Source: Arthrobacter psychrochitiniphilus | Lineage (GTDB): Bacteria > Actinomycetota > Actinomycetes > Actinomycetales > Micrococcaceae | Assembly: GCF_003185915.1 (NCBI RefSeq) | Contig: NZ_QHLZ01000005.1 | Coordinates: 268,002 to 332,001, forward strand | Direction of reading: 5' to 3' | DNA: 64,000 nt | In this document: positions 10,369-19,434 of the stretch, piece after piece | Position numbering within the stretch: position 1 is the stretch's first letter | How the letters are laid out: the number at the start of each line of letters is the position of its first letter | The notes under the pieces: model-generated | What the model was told of the DNA's origin: nothing | Seen by the model: only the letters and a program-made list of their open reading frames with translations | Databases searched by the model: none | Made by a program: the position numbers and the translations under genes

Positions 10369-11214
10369 ATGCTGCGTGTTGCCGTCCCGAACAAGGGTGC
10401 CCTGTCCGAAGCTGCTTCTGCAATGTTGGCGGAGGCCGGCTACCGCCAGCGCCGCGACTCCCGCGAACTAGTCATGGTTGACCCTGAAAACAACGTTGAA
10501 TTTTTCTTCCTGCGCCCCCGCGATATTGCCGTCTATGTAGGTGCGGGTACCTTGGATGTTGGCATCACCGGACGCGATTTGCTCATGGACGCCCAGGTTG
10601 ACGCCGAAGAACTGCTGCCCTTGGGGTTCGCCATTTCCACCTTCCGCTTTGCCGGACCCGTGGGTGACTTCAGCAGTGCAGCCGAACTTGAAGGCAAACG
10701 CCTGGCCACCAGTTACGACGGCCTGCTGCGCGAATACCTGGCCGAGCTGGGAATCAACGCCCAGGTGGTCCGCCTTGACGGCGCTGTGGAATCCTCGGTC
10801 CGTCTCGGTGTTGCTGACGCCATTGCTGACGTGGTGGAGACCGGCAGCACACTCAAGGCCGCCGGCATGGAAATCTTTGGCGAACCCATCCTGAATTCCG
10901 AAGCGCTACTTATTGGCCGCCGCGGTGTAACCCCGCCCCCCGGTCTCGAAGTGCTCATCCGCCGCCTCCACAGCGTTTTGGTGGCACGCCAGTATGTCCT
11001 GCTGGACTACGACGTACCCAAGACACTCATGGATCAGGCCACCGCCCTGACACCGGGACTGGAATCTCCCACGGTGTCCCCGCTGCGTGATACCGACTGG
11101 GTTGCCGTGCGCTCCATGGTCAAGGCTAAGGACACCAACCGGATCATGGATGAGCTCTACGACCTGGGCGCCCGCGCCATCCTGGTCAGCAACATCCACG
11201 CCTGCCGCATCTAA
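10369..11214 (+). CDS. hisG: ATP phosphoribosyltransferase, long form
   Basis: First and feedback-controlled step of histidine synthesis. MLRVAVPNKGALSEAASAML opens the periplasmic-binding-protein-like catalytic domain; LDVGITGRDLLMD and DVVETGSTLKAAGMEIFGEP are typical. At 281 residues it is the long form, whose last 75 or so residues (ending GARAILVSNIHACRI) form the ACT-like regulatory domain that binds histidine; no HisZ is needed. Confidence 0.95.
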   Translation: MLRVAVPNKGALSEAASAMLAEAGYRQRRDSRELVMVDPENNVEFFFLRPRDIAVYVGAGTLDVGITGRDLLMDAQVDAEELLPLGFAISTFRFAGPVGDFSSAAELEGKRLATSYDGLLREYLAELGINAQVVRLDGAVESSVRLGVADAIADVVETGSTLKAAGMEIFGEPILNSEALLIGRRGVTPPPGLEVLIRRLHSVLVARQYVLLDYDVPKTLMDQATALTPGLESPTVSPLRDTDWVAVRSMVKAKDTNRIMDELYDLGARAILVSNIHACRI

Positions 11215-11258
11215 GCTGCCAGAGCCCTCCATAACTTAATGCAAAGAAGGTACATGCC

Positions 11259-12029
11259 ATGAGTGTTGCCATTCGAGTCATCCCCTGCCTGGACGTGGAC
11301 GCCGGCCGCGTGGTCAAGGGAGTGAAGTTCCAAAACCTGCGCGACGCCGGTGATCCCGTTGAGCTCGCACAGCGTTACGATCGCGCCGGTGCCGACGAGT
11401 TGACGTTCCTTGATGTCACCGCATCCTCGGGCAACCGGGAGACCACCTTTGAAGTGGTATCCCGTGCCGCCGAGCAAATCTTCATCCCGCTGACCGTAGG
11501 CGGGGGAGTCCGTGAGGTCTCCGATGTGGACAAGCTGCTGCGCTATGGCGCGGACAAGGCCTCCATTAACACTGCGGCAATTGCCCGCCCAGCCGTCATT
11601 GACGAGATCACCCAGCGGTTTGGTTCTCAGGTCTTGGTGCTCAGTGTTGACGCACGCCGCACCCAGGGTGGGATCACGCCTTCGGGCTTTGAAGTGACAA
11701 CGCACGGCGGGCGCAAGGGCACCGGTATGGATGCAATTGAGTGGGCTAAGGAAGCCGCAGATCGGGGTGTGGGGGAAATCCTGCTGAACTCGATCGATGC
11801 TGATGGCACCAAGGAGGGGTTCGATCTGGAACTCATCCGCCTGGTCCGAGCAGCAGTGAATATTCCCATCATCGCCTCCGGCGGAGCTGGCAAACCGGAG
11901 CATTTTCCGCCAGCCGTGGCTGCCGGAGCCAATGCTGTGTTGGCCGCATCCATCTTCCACTTTGGCCCAGATAGTGCCATTGCTGACGTCAAGCAAGCCA
12001 TCCGAGACGCAGGATACGAAGTCCGCTAA
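11259..12029 (+). CDS. hisF: Imidazole glycerol phosphate synthase, cyclase subunit
   Basis: TIM barrel that uses ammonia from HisH to close the imidazole ring. Catalytic D in [15 protein letters not shown] and in LVLSVDARR are present, as are ITVGGGVR-like [11 protein letters not shown] and [13 protein letters not shown] phosphate-binding loops. 256 residues. AAGAAGG lies 11 bases before ATG 11259. hisH is not in this window. A terminator follows. Confidence 0.95.
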   Translation: MSVAIRVIPCLDVDAGRVVKGVKFQNLRDAGDPVELAQRYDRAGADELTFLDVTASSGNRETTFEVVSRAAEQIFIPLTVGGGVREVSDVDKLLRYGADKASINTAAIARPAVIDEITQRFGSQVLVLSVDARRTQGGITPSGFEVTTHGGRKGTGMDAIEWAKEAADRGVGEILLNSIDADGTKEGFDLELIRLVRAAVNIPIIASGGAGKPEHFPPAVAAGANAVLAASIFHFGPDSAIADVKQAIRDAGYEVR

Positions 12030-12040
12030 AAACACCTGAT

Positions 12041-12086
12041 GCTCTCACACCCAACGCTCTTACGCTGCCGGGTGTGAGAGCTTTTT
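12041..12086 (+). terminator. Rho-independent terminator after hisF
   Basis: GCTCTCACACCC (12041-12052) pairs perfectly with GGGTGTGAGAGC (12070-12081), followed by TTTTT. It closes the hisEGF group. Confidence 0.9.
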
Positions 12087-12188
12087 GTGTAGGGGACGCC
12101 AGTGCTAGGGACTATTACTGGCCGATAGCCAGAACAAGGCTCAAGCGGGAAAATGGAACTGCGCGAAGGCGGGATTGCGCGAGGGGGA

Positions 12189-12851
12189 TTAGAAGCCTAA
12201 TTCGGCGGTGCGCAGCAGGGCCACGGCGTCAGGCTGGCCTTCGAAACTGACCAGGGCCTCCCCGGTGCGTCCATTGGCGTGCATGAGGAGTTCACCTGGG
12301 GTGCCGATGATGGCCACAGAGACGGGTGCCCGCTTGGCAACGTGGCGAGGTCCGGCCGGGTTAACCAAAACAATGCCCAAATCCACCCCGCGGTACAAGA
12401 TCGCGGCACGCTTGACTAACTCTGTCCACAAAGCCCCGGAATAGGCGGCGTCCAAGGTGCGTGGCGCCCACCGGTCGGAGGCCCGCCGGACATCCTCGGT
12501 ATGGATGAAAAACTCGGTGAGGTTGGCGGTATGGTCCACGGACTTCAGCGCAAACAGGGACAACTTCGGTGGCCCGGCCCGGAACTTCTCCACGAGTTCG
12601 GCAAAGGCCGCGGGTGTGCTGGAGGCGAGGGCCAGTTCCGCAATGGCCTTCTCCGTGGCCTTTCGCCAAGGTTTAAGTACCATACCCAAACCTGCACGCG
12701 GATTATGCTCGCGCAGGTAAAGGTGAGCGGCCAGGTCCTGGGTCTGCCATCCTTCACAGAGCGTGGGTGCTCCCGGCCCGGCGGCCAGCAGGGTCTCGGC
12801 GAGTACTTCACGGGATGGTTCTACAAATTGCATCACTTGTGAAATTAGCAT
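12189..12851 (-). CDS. TIGR03085-type protein (DinB / mycothiol-dependent isomerase-like)
   Basis: Conserved actinobacterial protein of unknown function. The conserved part starts [29 protein letters not shown] and continues [18 protein letters not shown], matching the TIGR03085 pattern; the DLAAHLxxRE segment and later [20 protein letters not shown] supply the histidines of a DinB-like four-helix metal-binding fold. The ATG at 12851 is chosen because GGGAG sits seven bases before it; the ATG at 12833, at the exact start of the conserved region, is the alternative. Transcribed away from hisI. 220 residues. Confidence 0.8.
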   Translation of the reverse strand: MLISQVMQFVEPSREVLAETLLAAGPGAPTLCEGWQTQDLAAHLYLREHNPRAGLGMVLKPWRKATEKAIAELALASSTPAAFAELVEKFRAGPPKLSLFALKSVDHTANLTEFFIHTEDVRRASDRWAPRTLDAAYSGALWTELVKRAAILYRGVDLGIVLVNPAGPRHVAKRAPVSVAIIGTPGELLMHANGRTGEALVSFEGQPDAVALLRTAELGF

Positions 12852-12932
12852 GTATTGGCTCCCGATGGCATGCTGAATCGCCGCAAGCTGGCTGCCGGGT
12901 TTCAGATTGCCGGTTCGGGGGGTGTGTGGCAC

Positions 12933-12943
12933 TAGAATTGTCC
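12933..12943 (+). promoter_or_regulatory. -10 box of a probable leaderless hisI transcript
   Basis: TAGAAT (12933-12938) ends five bases before ATG 12944 and no ribosome-binding site is visible. This spacing suggests transcription starts at or next to the start codon. No good -35 box was found; TTGCCG at 12907 has a long 20-base spacer. Confidence 0.5.
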
Positions 12944-13360
12944 ATGATGCCGCAAAGTCCAGATCCCCAGTCCACGTCCGCCGCGCCTCTGTCAGAACAG
13001 GGCATTGAATTGGCTTCAGAAGTCGCTGCCAGGCTCAAACATGATGACGCGGGCCTGGTTGCCGCCATCATCCAGCAGTTCGACAGCAAAGAAGTGCTGA
13101 TGCTGGGGTGGATGGACAATGAGGCGTTGCGCCGCACACTGTCTTCAGGCCGGGTAACTTTTTACTCCCGCTCACGTCAGGAATATTGGCGCAAGGGTGA
13201 TACTTCCGGCCACTTCCAGTACGTGAAGTCCGCAGCCTTGGACTGCGATGGTGACGCGCTGCTGATCACCGTGGACCAGGTGGGAGCGGCCTGCCACACC
13301 GGCAGCCACACCTGCTTTGAGGGCCGTGCGCTGGAAGCTGTGACCGGCCAACGCACGTAG
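12944..13360 (+). CDS. hisI: Phosphoribosyl-AMP cyclohydrolase
   Basis: Opens the adenine ring of phosphoribosyl-AMP in histidine synthesis. Zinc/magnesium motifs are complete: [45 protein letters not shown] and CHTGSHTCF. The frame is open far upstream; MMPQSPDPQ at 12944 is chosen since it gives a normal family length (138 residues), although translation could also begin at the second ATG at 12947. Located between the TIGR03085-type gene and trpE, away from hisEGF. Confidence 0.94.
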   Translation: MMPQSPDPQSTSAAPLSEQGIELASEVAARLKHDDAGLVAAIIQQFDSKEVLMLGWMDNEALRRTLSSGRVTFYSRSRQEYWRKGDTSGHFQYVKSAALDCDGDALLITVDQVGAACHTGSHTCFEGRALEAVTGQRT

Positions 13361-13411
13361 CTAACGCCCTCCCGCACTCCCCAAGCAGCCCTTAGCCAGT
13401 GCTGTGAGCGA

Positions 13412-13540
13412 GTGCATCATCGGCAAGGGCCCGCGCGTGCGGTGTGGTGGCGCCGCAGGTCCTCCGCATTGGCAGTCTTCACATTGCCGGTCTTCACGCA
13501 GTACAGGAATTTGCTTCACCCGTCCGCTTGAGTCAAGAAA
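13412..13540 (+). promoter_or_regulatory. Candidate trp leader region with tandem Trp codons
   Basis: Between hisI and trpE, a GTG-initiated frame at 13412 contains two adjacent TGG codons (13445-13450) and runs on to a TGA near 13532. Trp-rich leader peptides control trpE by attenuation in Streptomyces and Corynebacterium, so the position fits. GCGG...CCGC and GGCA...TGCC can form short stems after the Trp codons, but no clear terminator with a T-run is seen and the ribosome-binding site is weak. Treat as a hypothesis. Confidence 0.35.
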
Positions 13541-13552
13541 GCTAAACATCCC

Positions 13553-15157
13553 ATGCAAGATCTAGGTGTTATCAGTCCCTCCCTGACGGAGTTCCGTGAG
13601 TTGGCCCGCTCCCGCAGGGTCATCCCCGTGCATTTGAAGGTGCTGGCCGACGCGCAAACGCCCATTGGCCTTTACCGGGCCTTGGCGGCGGAGGCCCCCG
13701 GCACGTTCTTGATGGAATCGGCTGCCGTGGGTGGGGTCTGGTCCCGCTACTCTTTCATCGGCGTGCGTTCCAGCGCCACCTTGACCACGCACGACGGCGA
13801 GGCGCTCTGGCAGGGGGCCCCTCCAGTAGGCGTGCCCTTGAGCGGGAATCCTGTGGACGCCATGGAAGCCACCCTCAAACTTTTGGCCACGGAACGGTTT
13901 CAGGGGCTGCCTCCCTTCACCTCTGGCCTGGTGGGCTTTGTGGGCTGGGAATCAGTGCGGCACTGGGAAAAGCTCCCCACGCCGCCGCCGGATGATCTGA
14001 AACTGCCCGAACTCTCACTGAACCTGGTTGCCGATATGGCCGTCCATGACAATAACGAGGGCACTGTCTTGTTGATCGCCAACGCCATCAACGTCAACGG
14101 TACCAATGAGAATGTGGACGGCGCCTGGCATGATGCGGTGGCGCGGGTCCACGCCATGGTGAACCAGTTGCGTCAGCCAGTGGTTCAGCCCATGTCTGTT
14201 CTGCAGGTTCCGGCAGCCACTTTTGCCCAGAGTGTTCAGGAGCGCTGGGACCGCAATGACTACCTGAAAGCCTTGGACATCGCTAAAGAAGCCATTGTGG
14301 ACGGCGAAGTGTTCCAGGTAGTTGTGTCCCGGCGCTTTGAAATGGTGTGCCAGAGCACGGCACTGGATGTGTACCGGGTATTGCGCAATACCAACCCCAG
14401 CCCCTACATGTACCTCTACAGCTTTGTAGATGCGGAGGGTCAGCCCTATTCCATTGTTGGCTCGTCCCCGGAAGCTTTGGTGAGTGTGCTGGGCAATGAA
14501 GTCATCACGCACCCCATCGCAGGTTCCCGCCCGCGCGGAACCTCCACGGAAGATGACAAGTGGTTGGCCAAGGATCTGTTGGCGGATGAAAAGGAACGCT
14601 CCGAGCACCTCATGCTGGTAGACCTTTCACGCAACGATCTTTCCAAGGTTTGTGTCCCGGGCACCGTGGATGTCACCCAGTTCATGGAAGTTGAGCGTTT
14701 CAGCCACATCATGCATCTGGTCTCCACTGTGGTGGGCACGCTGAGTCCCGACAAGAACGCTTATGACGTCCTGGCGGCAACCTTTCCTGCCGGAACCCTC
14801 TCAGGAGCACCGAAACCACGGGCTCTGAGCCTGCTGGATGAGTTGGAACCCCACCGTCGCGGTATCTACGGTGGCGTGGTTGGCTATATGGACTTTGCCG
14901 GGGACATGGACATGGCCATTGCCATCCGCTCGGCACTTCTGCGTGGGGGCAAGGCTTATGTCCAGGCAGGCGGTGGCATTGTGGCGGACTCAGTTAACGA
15001 AACCGAGGCCCTGGAAACTGTCAATAAGGCCGCAGCCCCGCTCCGGGCAGTCTATGCCGCAGCATCGCTGCGCACCCTGGGTGAAACCCTTGAAGAAAAT
15101 ATGGCTGAAAGCCTGAGCGATGCCAGCTCCGGCACAGCGGACGGATCAGGTGCGTAA
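13553..15157 (+). CDS. trpE: Anthranilate synthase component I
   Basis: Converts chorismate to anthranilate with ammonia from TrpG. The chorismate-binding domain is complete: FQVVVSRRFE, PSPYMYLYSF, GSSPEALV, HPIAGSRPRGT, DEKERSEHLMLVDLSRND, GTLSGAPKPRA, RGIYGGVVGYM and QAGGGIVADS. The N-terminal FLMESAAVGGVWSRYSFIG is the region that binds feedback Trp in the family. 534 residues. trpG and trpD are not in the window. trpE is followed by the Trp-associated membrane protein, the usual actinobacterial order. Confidence 0.96.
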   Translation: MQDLGVISPSLTEFRELARSRRVIPVHLKVLADAQTPIGLYRALAAEAPGTFLMESAAVGGVWSRYSFIGVRSSATLTTHDGEALWQGAPPVGVPLSGNPVDAMEATLKLLATERFQGLPPFTSGLVGFVGWESVRHWEKLPTPPPDDLKLPELSLNLVADMAVHDNNEGTVLLIANAINVNGTNENVDGAWHDAVARVHAMVNQLRQPVVQPMSVLQVPAATFAQSVQERWDRNDYLKALDIAKEAIVDGEVFQVVVSRRFEMVCQSTALDVYRVLRNTNPSPYMYLYSFVDAEGQPYSIVGSSPEALVSVLGNEVITHPIAGSRPRGTSTEDDKWLAKDLLADEKERSEHLMLVDLSRNDLSKVCVPGTVDVTQFMEVERFSHIMHLVSTVVGTLSPDKNAYDVLAATFPAGTLSGAPKPRALSLLDELEPHRRGIYGGVVGYMDFAGDMDMAIAIRSALLRGGKAYVQAGGGIVADSVNETEALETVNKAAAPLRAVYAAASLRTLGETLEENMAESLSDASSGTADGSGA

Positions 15158-15160
15158 GTA

Positions 15161-15802
15161 ATGAGCCAAGATCAGAACAACCCCGAGCTTCCCCTTCCGG
15201 GCGCCGGTCACACCACCGCCACGCGCACGCCCTTCTTCAAACGCAAATCAAGCTTGGTGCTGTTGATGGTGGTGGCGTCATTGGCTATCTTCGGCACCAC
15301 TACCCAAACCTGGATCCATGTGAACATAGCACCTGGTGAGGTGGTTCAGAGCGATCTGAACATCCCCGGCAATAAGGCTGCAGTAGCGGTTTCTGCCTTG
15401 GCGCTGGTGGCACTGGCAGGCGCCCTGGCTATCACCATTGCCGGACGGGTTGCCCGTTTCATCACGGCAGCGGTGGTCTTCTTGGGAGCTATTGGTGTTG
15501 TGGGCCTGGCACTGGGCATCCTAGCCGATCCCGTGGCTGCAGCCGCAGCTGAAGTTGGAGTTGCAACAGGTATTGAAGGCCAGGGCTCACAGGCCACGGC
15601 AACAATTTTTCCGGCTCTAGCTGCCGCCGCCGCTCTTGTGTTAGCTATAGGGGCACTGTTGGTGCTGTGGTTCGGGCGTTCCTGGACTGTGCGTACCAAA
15701 TATGACGCTGCGAAGGACACTGGTGCAGGCGTCTCGGAGGCTCCGGTGGATGAGATTGATAGCTGGGACAGGCTTAGTCGCGGGGAAGACCCCACCGCCT
15801 AG
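15161..15802 (+). CDS. Trp-biosynthesis-associated membrane protein (TIGR02234 type)
   Basis: A 213-residue membrane protein with four hydrophobic segments (about residues 30-48, 70-90, 95-118, 145-168) and a cytosolic C-terminus. Conserved-looking features are TWIHV after the first helix and GRSWTVRTKYD...DSWDRLSRGEDPT at the end, which fit the Trp_oprn_chp family found between trpE and trpC in actinobacteria. The molecular role is unknown. It starts three bases after trpE, so it is surely co-transcribed. Confidence 0.88.
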   Translation: MSQDQNNPELPLPGAGHTTATRTPFFKRKSSLVLLMVVASLAIFGTTTQTWIHVNIAPGEVVQSDLNIPGNKAAVAVSALALVALAGALAITIAGRVARFITAAVVFLGAIGVVGLALGILADPVAAAAAEVGVATGIEGQGSQATATIFPALAAAAALVLAIGALLVLWFGRSWTVRTKYDAAKDTGAGVSEAPVDEIDSWDRLSRGEDPTA

Positions 15803-15900
15803 CCACGGCACGAGTCCGCAGGGTGTCCAGCTTTGGGCTTCCGCGGCCAAGTAATGGCAGAATGTAATATTAGTATCCGCGTTAAATAGGGAGATTTACC

Positions 15901-16176
15901 ATGAGCAACAAGTCGGCTGCATCAGTAACCGTGCAAGAGCCCATTGACCACAGCATTGAGCTGGGCCACGGAAACAGCCCGGCAGCTTGGACCAGTGTCG
16001 CTGTCATGCTGGTTGGTTCGTTGATTGGCTGCATCGCGTTCGTCATCGGCGAAAGTGCCACCATAATGTTCTGGATCGGCGTGGGCGTCATTGCCGTGGG
16101 CGTCATCCTGGGCCCAGTCCTGAAGGCTGCTGGCTACGGCGTTGGCGGAAGCAAGCTGAAGAACAACGGCCACTAG
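15901..16176 (+). CDS. HGxxPAAW family small membrane protein (DUF6704 type)
   Basis: A 91-residue protein with the signature HGNSPAAW (residues 23-30) followed by two hydrophobic helices (about 33-55 and 60-80). This family occurs in actinobacterial trp operons; its function is not known. GGGAG lies upstream of ATG 15901, and trpC begins two bases after its stop. Confidence 0.85.
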   Translation: MSNKSAASVTVQEPIDHSIELGHGNSPAAWTSVAVMLVGSLIGCIAFVIGESATIMFWIGVGVIAVGVILGPVLKAAGYGVGGSKLKNNGH

Positions 16177-16178
16177 CA

Positions 16179-17009
16179 GTGAGCGTTCTGCTGGACATCA
16201 TTGACGGTGTCCGGGAAGACCTCCATGCCCGCCAGCAACTTCTCAGCCTGGAAGAGTTGCAGGAGCGGGTCAAGACGGTAGCCCCGGCGCTAGATGCTTG
16301 GGCGGCTCTGGGTGGTGACCATGCTGCGCGTGATGACCTCAAGGTCATTGCAGAAGTTAAGCGCCGCAGCCCGTCCAAGGGTCAGCTGGCGGGTATTGCA
16401 GACCCGGCGGCCTTGGCTACTTTGTACCAAGAAGGCGGCGCCAGCATCATCAGCGTGTTGACTGAGGAACGCCGCTTCAGCGGTTCCTTGGCCGATCTGG
16501 ACGCCGTACGTGCAGCAGTGAGCATCCCTGTTCTACGCAAGGATTTCACCTGCGATCCGTACATGATCTGGGAAGCCCGGGCCCATGGAGCGGACCTTGT
16601 TCTGCTCATCGTGGCTGCCTTGAGTGATGAGGAACTGCGCAGCTACCTGGCTCTGACCCACGAATTGGGTATGAACGCTGTGGTGGAGACGCATACGGCC
16701 GAGGAAATTGCGCGGGCTGTTGCCGTTGATGCAAAAATTATTGGCATCAACGTACGCAACCTGAAAACCCTCGACGTGGACAGGGGAGTCTTTGCGGCCT
16801 TGGCTGGTGGCATTCCTTCCGGCAACATCGAGAACGGACCCATCGTGGTGGCCGAGTCGGGCGTACGTGACGTGGCCGACGTCGAGCATTACACGGCGCA
16901 CGGGGCCCACGCCATTCTTGTGGGTGAGGCACTTGTCAAAGATGCCACCCCCAGGGAGCGGATCACCGAATTCAAGGCAACTGGGGCGCAAGCCATTAGC
17001 ACCCGCTAG
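16179..17009 (+). CDS. trpC: Indole-3-glycerol phosphate synthase
   Basis: Closes the indole ring of tryptophan. TIM-barrel motifs: VIAEVKRRSPSKG, ISVLTEERRFSGSL, PVLRKDFTCDPYMIWEA, GADLVLLIVA, KIIGINVRNLKT and VAESGV. The start is the GTG at 16179 (SVLLDIIDGVREDL), two bases after the previous stop; a longer frame overlapping that gene is rejected. 276 residues. The stop codon is inside a long hairpin that separates trpC from trpB. Confidence 0.95.
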   Translation: MSVLLDIIDGVREDLHARQQLLSLEELQERVKTVAPALDAWAALGGDHAARDDLKVIAEVKRRSPSKGQLAGIADPAALATLYQEGGASIISVLTEERRFSGSLADLDAVRAAVSIPVLRKDFTCDPYMIWEARAHGADLVLLIVAALSDEELRSYLALTHELGMNAVVETHTAEEIARAVAVDAKIIGINVRNLKTLDVDRGVFAALAGGIPSGNIENGPIVVAESGVRDVADVEHYTAHGAHAILVGEALVKDATPRERITEFKATGAQAISTR

Positions 17010-17049
17010 CAGCCGGGCCCGTCCGCACAGGGAGGGCCCGGTTGCTAGC
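17005..17049 (+). promoter_or_regulatory. Long hairpin spanning the trpC stop codon
   Basis: The 16-base arm starting GCTAGCAGCCGGGCCC (17005-17020) pairs with GGGCCCGGTTGCTAGC (17034-17049) with one G-T pair, around a 13-nt loop. It contains the trpC TAG. There is no T-run after it, so it may stabilise or process the mRNA, or act as a partial terminator before trpB. Confidence 0.65.
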
Positions 17050-17129
17050 CTGTCTGGGGGCCTTCGCATCTGCCGCAGGGGCCACCAGCACCTTCGACTA
17101 TCAGTGCACAATTATTTAGGAACAGGACG

Positions 17130-18557
17130 GTGGAACTGATGGCTCAACTGCCAGCAGCTTCGTCACAGGATCCCGCAGACATGGTGGATCCGGCAACAGC
17201 ATTCTTACAGGGCGCCGATGCTCAGCATGTAGCCCCCGAGCATTCGCTGCGGCACGCGCCCGGGCCCTACTTCGGCAGCTACGGCGGCCGTTGGATGCCG
17301 GAATCGCTCATCGCCGCCCTGGATGAAATTGAAACGACGTTCGAAAAAGCTAAAATTGATCCGGAGTTTCTGGCCGAGATTGCGGATCTGAACAAGAACT
17401 ATTCCGGCCGGCCGTCCTTGCTCACCGAGGCCAAGCGATTCAGCGAGCATGCTGGTGGGGCCCGTATCTTCCTCAAACGCGAAGACCTCAACCACACCGG
17501 TTCACACAAAATCAACAACGTTTTGGGTCAGGCTTTGCTGGCTAAGCGTATGGGCAAGACGCGCATCATTGCCGAGACCGGTGCCGGCCAGCACGGTGTT
17601 GCCAGCGCAACCGCCGCTGCCCTGTTGGGTCTTGACTGCGTTGTCTACATGGGTGCCGAAGATTGCCGCCGTCAGGCGCTGAATGTGGCCCGGATGCAGT
17701 TACTGGGGGCCACAGTGGTGCCGGTAACTAACGGTTCCCAGACCCTCAAAGATGCCATCAATGATGCCTTGCGTGACTGGGTAGCGAACGTTGAAAACAC
17801 CCACTACGTGCTGGGCACCGTTTCCGGCGCACATCCTTTCCCGGCCATGGTCCGTTTCTTCCATGAAGTGATTGGTGAAGAGGCCCGTGGCCAGATCATT
17901 GATCAGATTGGCCGCCTGCCCGACGCCGTATGCGCTTGCATTGGTGGTGGCTCCAACGCCATTGGCTTGTTCCATGGGTTCTTGGATGACTCCGCTGTAA
18001 AGATGTACGGCTTTGAAGCTGCTGGCGACGGCGTTGAGACGGGCCGCCACGCAGCCACCATCACGCTGGGCCGTCCTGGTGTGCTTCACGGCGCCCGCTC
18101 CTACCTCATGCAGGATGAAGACGGCCAGACCATCGAATCGCACTCCATTTCTGCCGGTCTGGACTACCCGGGTGTTGGTCCTGAGCACGCCTACTTGGCG
18201 GATCTAGGCCGGGTTGGCTATGAAGGCATTACCGATGCTGAGGCCATGGACGCCTTCAAGTTGCTGTGCCGCACTGAAGGCATCATCCCAGCGATCGAGT
18301 CCGCACACGCATTGGCAGGTGCTTTGAAAGTTGGTCAGCGCCTCACTGCCGATGCCCAGAAAGCCGAGGACGTTGTCATCATCGTGAACCTTTCCGGGCG
18401 CGGCGACAAGGACGTGGAGACGGCTGCTGAATGGTTCGGTCTCCTCGATGAGAACGGCAATGTCAAGGGCACTATGCTCTCTACTCGCACCGCCAAGGGT
18501 GCGGCGCCGGGAGCCGGCGTCATGGATAGCAACGCAGAGGATGCCAGCAATGAGTGA
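17130..18557 (+). CDS. trpB: Tryptophan synthase, beta subunit
   Basis: PLP enzyme joining indole and serine. [15 protein letters not shown] contains the PLP-binding Lys, followed by [25 protein letters not shown] and the phosphate-binding GGGSNAIG. The N-terminal 45 residues and the Ala/Asn-rich C-terminus extend beyond the usual core of about 400 residues; 475 in all. GTG 17130 follows AGGAACAGGA; ATG 17139 is a possible alternative. It overlaps trpA by eight bases. Confidence 0.95.
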   Translation: MELMAQLPAASSQDPADMVDPATAFLQGADAQHVAPEHSLRHAPGPYFGSYGGRWMPESLIAALDEIETTFEKAKIDPEFLAEIADLNKNYSGRPSLLTEAKRFSEHAGGARIFLKREDLNHTGSHKINNVLGQALLAKRMGKTRIIAETGAGQHGVASATAAALLGLDCVVYMGAEDCRRQALNVARMQLLGATVVPVTNGSQTLKDAINDALRDWVANVENTHYVLGTVSGAHPFPAMVRFFHEVIGEEARGQIIDQIGRLPDAVCACIGGGSNAIGLFHGFLDDSAVKMYGFEAAGDGVETGRHAATITLGRPGVLHGARSYLMQDEDGQTIESHSISAGLDYPGVGPEHAYLADLGRVGYEGITDAEAMDAFKLLCRTEGIIPAIESAHALAGALKVGQRLTADAQKAEDVVIIVNLSGRGDKDVETAAEWFGLLDENGNVKGTMLSTRTAKGAAPGAGVMDSNAEDASNE

Positions 18558-19434
18558 AATCATCAGCAACAGTAACGCAACCCCTGCCATTTTCAGTAAG
18601 TCCGGGGCGGCCATCGACAAAGCCAAGGCGGCCGGAAGAAAGGCCTTGATCGCTTACCTGCCCGCCGGGTTCCCGGACAAGCAGGGATCCATTGATGCAG
18701 CCATCGCGGTGGCCCGCAATGGTGCCGACATCATTGAAATTGGAATCCCTTATTCTGATCCCGTCATGGATGGCCCGGTCATTCAGGCTGCCACCACGCA
18801 GGCGCTGGAAAATGGCTTCCACGTATCAGATGTGTTTGATATTGTGGCGGCTGTCACGGCGCAAACCGATGCGGCAGTGCTGGTCATGACCTACTGGAAC
18901 CCCGTGATGCGGCTCGGTGTGGACGAGTTTGCCCGCCGTCTGGCTGAGGCCGGTGGCGCTGGCCTGATCACACCAGATTTGATCCCGGATGAAGCCGGCG
19001 AATGGTTGGCTGCCTCCGATAAATACGGTTTGGACCGGGTGTTCCTGGTAGCTCCCTCTTCCACTGCCGAACGCGTAGCCATGACTGTTGAGGCCACCCG
19101 CGGTTTTGTCTATGCCGTCTCCATCATGGGTGTCACCGGTGCCAGGACTACTGTCTCAAGCGCAGCTGAGGCCGTAGTGGCGGCAGCTCACAATGCAGGT
19201 GCCGAGCGTGCCTGCGTAGGGCTGGGTGTTTCGCGGCCAGAGCATGTGCGTGAAATTGCTGGCTACGCGGATGGGGTGATTGTGGGTACGGCCTTGGTTG
19301 TTGCTCTGCGTGATGGCGGTGTTGCTGCTGTGGGCGCCTTGGCAAAGGAGCTCAGCTCCGCTTTTGATGCTCCGCTTGATACACCTTCTAAGACCCCCTC
19401 CACACCCGAAGCCACCACAGGAGTACCTCAGTGA
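18550..19434 (+). CDS. trpA: Tryptophan synthase, alpha subunit
   Basis: Splits indole-3-glycerol phosphate to give indole for TrpB. Catalytic Glu and Asp lie in [20 protein letters not shown]; further motifs are [32 protein letters not shown] and [13 protein letters not shown]. The start is ATG 18550 inside the trpB end (ATGAGTGA). 294 residues; the last 25 are a Pro/Thr-rich tail running into lgt. Confidence 0.95.
   Translation: MSEIISNSNATPAIFSKSGAAIDKAKAAGRKALIAYLPAGFPDKQGSIDAAIAVARNGADIIEIGIPYSDPVMDGPVIQAATTQALENGFHVSDVFDIVAAVTAQTDAAVLVMTYWNPVMRLGVDEFARRLAEAGGAGLITPDLIPDEAGEWLAASDKYGLDRVFLVAPSSTAERVAMTVEATRGFVYAVSIMGVTGARTTVSSAAEAVVAAAHNAGAERACVGLGVSRPEHVREIAGYADGVIVGTALVVALRDGGVAAVGALAKELSSAFDAPLDTPSKTPSTPEATTGVPQ

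Noticed and set aside
15987..16178. Extended start of trpC overlapping the HGxxPAAW gene
   Set aside because: The added residues are an out-of-frame reading of the upstream gene; GTG 16179 gives the conserved N-terminus.
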